Assembly (NCBI GenBank): GCA_009782405.1
Contig: WRJC01000065.1
Span: forward strand, 1-16,766
Origin: Oscillospiraceae bacterium
GTDB lineage: Bacteria > Bacillota_A > Clostridia > Oscillospirales > WRJC01
DNA: 16,766 bases
Reading direction: 5' to 3'
In this document: positions 15,171 through 16,766 of the stretch, in pieces
How the letters are laid out: every line of letters begins with the position of its first letter
Position numbering within the stretch: position 1 is the stretch's first letter
Notes under the pieces: model-generated
What the model saw: only the letters and a program-made list of their open reading frames with translations
What the model was told of the DNA's origin: nothing
The model's database searches: none
Position numbers and translations under genes: made by a program

Positions 15171-15503
15171 ATGATATTGATATTCGGAGGGGCGTATCAG
15201 GGAAAGCTCGATTATGCCAAACAAAGATTCGCTTCGGGCGAAAACGAAATAATCGACGGTTTCGACAAGTGGATTTTGGAACTGGTGAAAATCGGGGCCG
15301 ACATTGCGGAAGAGGTGCGAAAATTTATCGAGACACACCCCGACGCGGTCGTGATATGCGACGACATTTCCTGCGGGGTTGTTCCACTTGACTCAATCAT
15401 GCGAAAATGGCGCGAAGCGGTGGGACGCTCGCTTGCGGCTTTGTCGCAAAAATCGGAAGAAGTGATCCGGTTGTTTTGCGGAATACCGACGAGAATAAAA
15501 TAA
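15171..15503 (+). CDS. Short CobU-like protein
   Basis: This 110-aa protein begins like CobU (MILIFGGAYQGKLDYAK) but with a P-loop in which the usual Ser/Thr after Lys is Leu (GGAYQGKL, 6-13). It skips the central part of CobU with the guanylylated His. It then resumes with VICDDISCGVVPLDSIMRKW (61-80), then REAVGRSLAALSQ and VIRLFCGIPTRIK, close to the C-terminal third of standard CobU. It appears to be a short CobU paralogue rather than a fragment from recent decay, since it has AGGAGG upstream and intact coupling. Whether it binds nucleotide is doubtful. Its stop overlaps the cobC ATG by one base (TAATG). It may complement the divergent C-terminus of the longer CobU. Confidence 0.78.
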   Translation: MILIFGGAYQGKLDYAKQRFASGENEIIDGFDKWILELVKIGADIAEEVRKFIETHPDAVVICDDISCGVVPLDSIMRKWREAVGRSLAALSQKSEEVIRLFCGIPTRIK

Positions 15504-16060
15504 TGGAAATACATTTGATAAGGCACGGCAAAACGCTTGCAAACGAAAAAAAGCTGTACTGCGGGCAAACCGACCTGCCGCTATCCGAAAACGGCGCAAA
15601 AGAGATCGCACAATTCAAAAATCAGGGGATTTATCCGGATTCCGGCGTGTTTTTGACGAGTGGCCTGCTCCGGTGCGAGCAAACCCTCGACATAATCTGC
15701 GGAAATGTGCCGAGAGCCGCGATTCCCGGCTTGGCGGAATGCAGATTCGGGGAGTTTGAGATGAAAAGCTATGAGCAGCTAAAAGAGCAATCCGATTACC
15801 AAGCCTGGATAACCGACGAAACCGGCGATTTTTCGTGCCCCGGCGGGGAGAGCAAAAATCAATTTGAAAAACGCGCGATAAACGCATTCAAACAGATCAA
15901 AGAATCGGCTTTCGTGGTGTGCCACGGCGGCGTGATCGCCACAATCATGGAATATCTTTTCCCAAACACAAAAAATTTTTACGAGTGGCAGCCCGGCCCG
16001 GGGCGCGGATATACGCTGTCTTGCGTTTTTGGCAAGGGCTATGAATACAAAAAAATATAA
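15503..16060 (+). CDS. cobC: Alpha-ribazole phosphatase-like histidine phosphatase
   Basis: The 185-aa protein is a histidine phosphatase: LIRHGKT (5-11, nucleophile His8), arginine 57 in SGLLRCEQT, LAECRFGEFE (77-86, acid Glu), and a second His in VVCHGGV (His141). In B12 operons this family removes phosphate from alpha-ribazole-5'-phosphate or cobalamin-5'-phosphate. The general phosphoglycerate-mutase-like fold is certain; the substrate is inferred from position. The ATG overlaps the upstream TAA by one base and its ribosome binding site is weak, so translation is probably coupled to the CobU-like gene. Confidence 0.9.
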   Translation: MEIHLIRHGKTLANEKKLYCGQTDLPLSENGAKEIAQFKNQGIYPDSGVFLTSGLLRCEQTLDIICGNVPRAAIPGLAECRFGEFEMKSYEQLKEQSDYQAWITDETGDFSCPGGESKNQFEKRAINAFKQIKESAFVVCHGGVIATIMEYLFPNTKNFYEWQPGPGRGYTLSCVFGKGYEYKKI

Positions 16061-16082
16061 CAAGCTTTAAGGAGAACAAAAA

Positions 16083-16766
16083 ATGAAGACAAAAATTTTA
16101 GCGCTTATCTTGATAGCGGCAATGTTTCTGGCCATCGCATCCTGCGGGGAGGGCGCAGAAAAACCGGATACCGGCAAGGACAGGGAAGGCAATTCGATCT
16201 CTCTGCCGGAGAAAATGGAAAAAATAATAGTCATAGGCCCGTCCAACACGGAAATCCTCGTCGCGCTCGGTTTCGGTGGCAAAATCATCGCGACAGACTC
16301 ATATTCGGGCAATGTGCCTGAGATCGCGCCCGAAATATCGACGCTCCCATCGATCACGGAAATCGACGGGGAATTTGTGATCGACTTGCAGCCCGACGTC
16401 ATTTTCGTGACCGGCATGAGCAAAGTGGGCGGGGAAAACCCGCTCAAAGTGGTCGAGGACGCGGGCATTTGCGTCATCGTAATACCTTCGAGCGCAAGCA
16501 TCGAGGCGATAAAAGATGACATACGCTACATAGCGGCCGTGATGGGGGCGGAATCAAAGGGCAAAACGATCATATCCGACATGGAAAAGGAGATAGCCGA
16601 AATAAAGAAAATCGGGGAAGGCATAACCGACAAAAAAAAGGTATATTTTGAAATCTCGGCGGCCCCGTATATGTGCAGCTTCGGGGAGGGCGTGTTCTTA
16701 AATGAAATGATCGAGCTGATCGGCGCGGAAAACATTTTGGGCGACCAAGATTCCTGGGTGTCCGTG
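16083..16766 (+). CDS. ABC-transporter substrate-binding lipoprotein, BtuF/FepB-like (3' end outside window)
   Basis: The open frame runs 228 codons to the window edge. It starts with a lipoprotein signal, MKTKILALILIAAMFLAIASC, with lipobox IASC and Cys21 as the lipid anchor, and then a charged linker. The mature part is a periplasmic-binding-protein-like domain: KIIVIGPSNTEILVALGFGGKIIATD, DLQPDVIFV, and GIVIVIPSSASIEAI-like blocks (read here as GICVIVIPSSASIEAI), typical of BtuF/FepB (cobalamin or siderophore binding). AAGGAG lies eight bases before ATG 16083. Its place at the end of a B12-riboswitch operon makes corrinoid import the most likely role; a heme or siderophore ligand cannot be excluded. 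Permease and ATPase genes probably follow beyond the window. Confidence 0.82.
   Translation, partial: MKTKILALILIAAMFLAIASCGEGAEKPDTGKDREGNSISLPEKMEKIIVIGPSNTEILVALGFGGKIIATDSYSGNVPEIAPEISTLPSITEIDGEFVIDLQPDVIFVTGMSKVGGENPLKVVEDAGICVIVIPSSASIEAIKDDIRYIAAVMGAESKGKTIISDMEKEIAEIKKIGEGITDKKKVYFEISAAPYMCSFGEGVFLNEMIELIGAENILGDQDSWVSV

Noticed and set aside
1..16766. Search for a CRISPR array, insertion sequence, integrase or phage genes
   Set aside because: No regularly spaced direct repeats, transposase or recombinase motifs were seen by eye on either strand.

Overview
The window looks like a chromosomal segment of a Gram-positive, probably clostridial (Bacillota) bacterium. This is inferred from TTGACA/TATAAT-type promoters with 17-bp spacers, purine-rich ribosome binding sites, intrinsic terminators with GAAA loops and U-tracts, a Bacillus-like tRNA-Glu and elongator tRNA-Met pair, a DUF951 gene, and CobS/CobU variants of the clostridial kind. 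ATA is a common isoleucine codon throughout. No phage gene, insertion sequence, integrase or CRISPR array was seen; the only repeat is a nested palindrome at the left edge.

Layout. 1-325: palindromic repeat (12-94), AT-rich spacer, and the terminator of the tRNA unit. 326-585 (minus): tRNA-Glu(TTC) and tRNA-Met(CAT) with their promoter. 635-1180 (plus): dephospho-CoA kinase coaE. 1182-3431 (minus): a cytoplasmic GH95 alpha-L-fucosidase-like enzyme, tail to tail with coaE. 3542-8726 (plus): a five-gene run from one strong promoter: rlmA, araM (glycerol-1-phosphate dehydrogenase), araD (ribulose-5-phosphate 4-epimerase), a URO-D/MtaA-superfamily protein, and tmcAL. 8761-11075 (minus): nucleoside hydrolase, DUF951 protein and prfA, from a perfect-consensus promoter. 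11109-12041 (minus): a PPK2-family polyphosphate kinase with its own promoter. 12161-16766 (plus): a cobalamin-riboswitch-controlled operon running off the window: cobT, a Cys-rich small-domain gene, cobU, cobS, a second short CobU-like gene, cobC, and a BtuF-like lipoprotein.

How the genes work together. The right-hand operon is the lower-ligand (nucleotide loop) end of B12 synthesis. CobT activates the lower-ligand base, CobU activates cobinamide, CobS joins the two, and CobC handles the phosphate on the ribazole side. A substrate-binding lipoprotein points to corrinoid import just downstream. The leader holds a B12 aptamer followed by an intrinsic terminator and a visible candidate antiterminator, so B12 should shut the operon off. 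The middle plus-strand run mixes rRNA/tRNA modification genes at its ends with a three-gene sugar/polyol cassette in between. With the divergent GH95 enzyme, this suggests a locus for plant or host glycan sugars, but no isomerase, kinase or transporter is present to prove it.

The most interesting points are the two tandem CobU-type genes, each keeping a different part of the CobU signature; the uncharacterised Cys-rich B12-operon protein; the araM-araD-uroD cassette between RNA-modification genes; and a catalytic-motif variant in the GH95 enzyme. All functional calls come from reading motifs by eye; no search was run.
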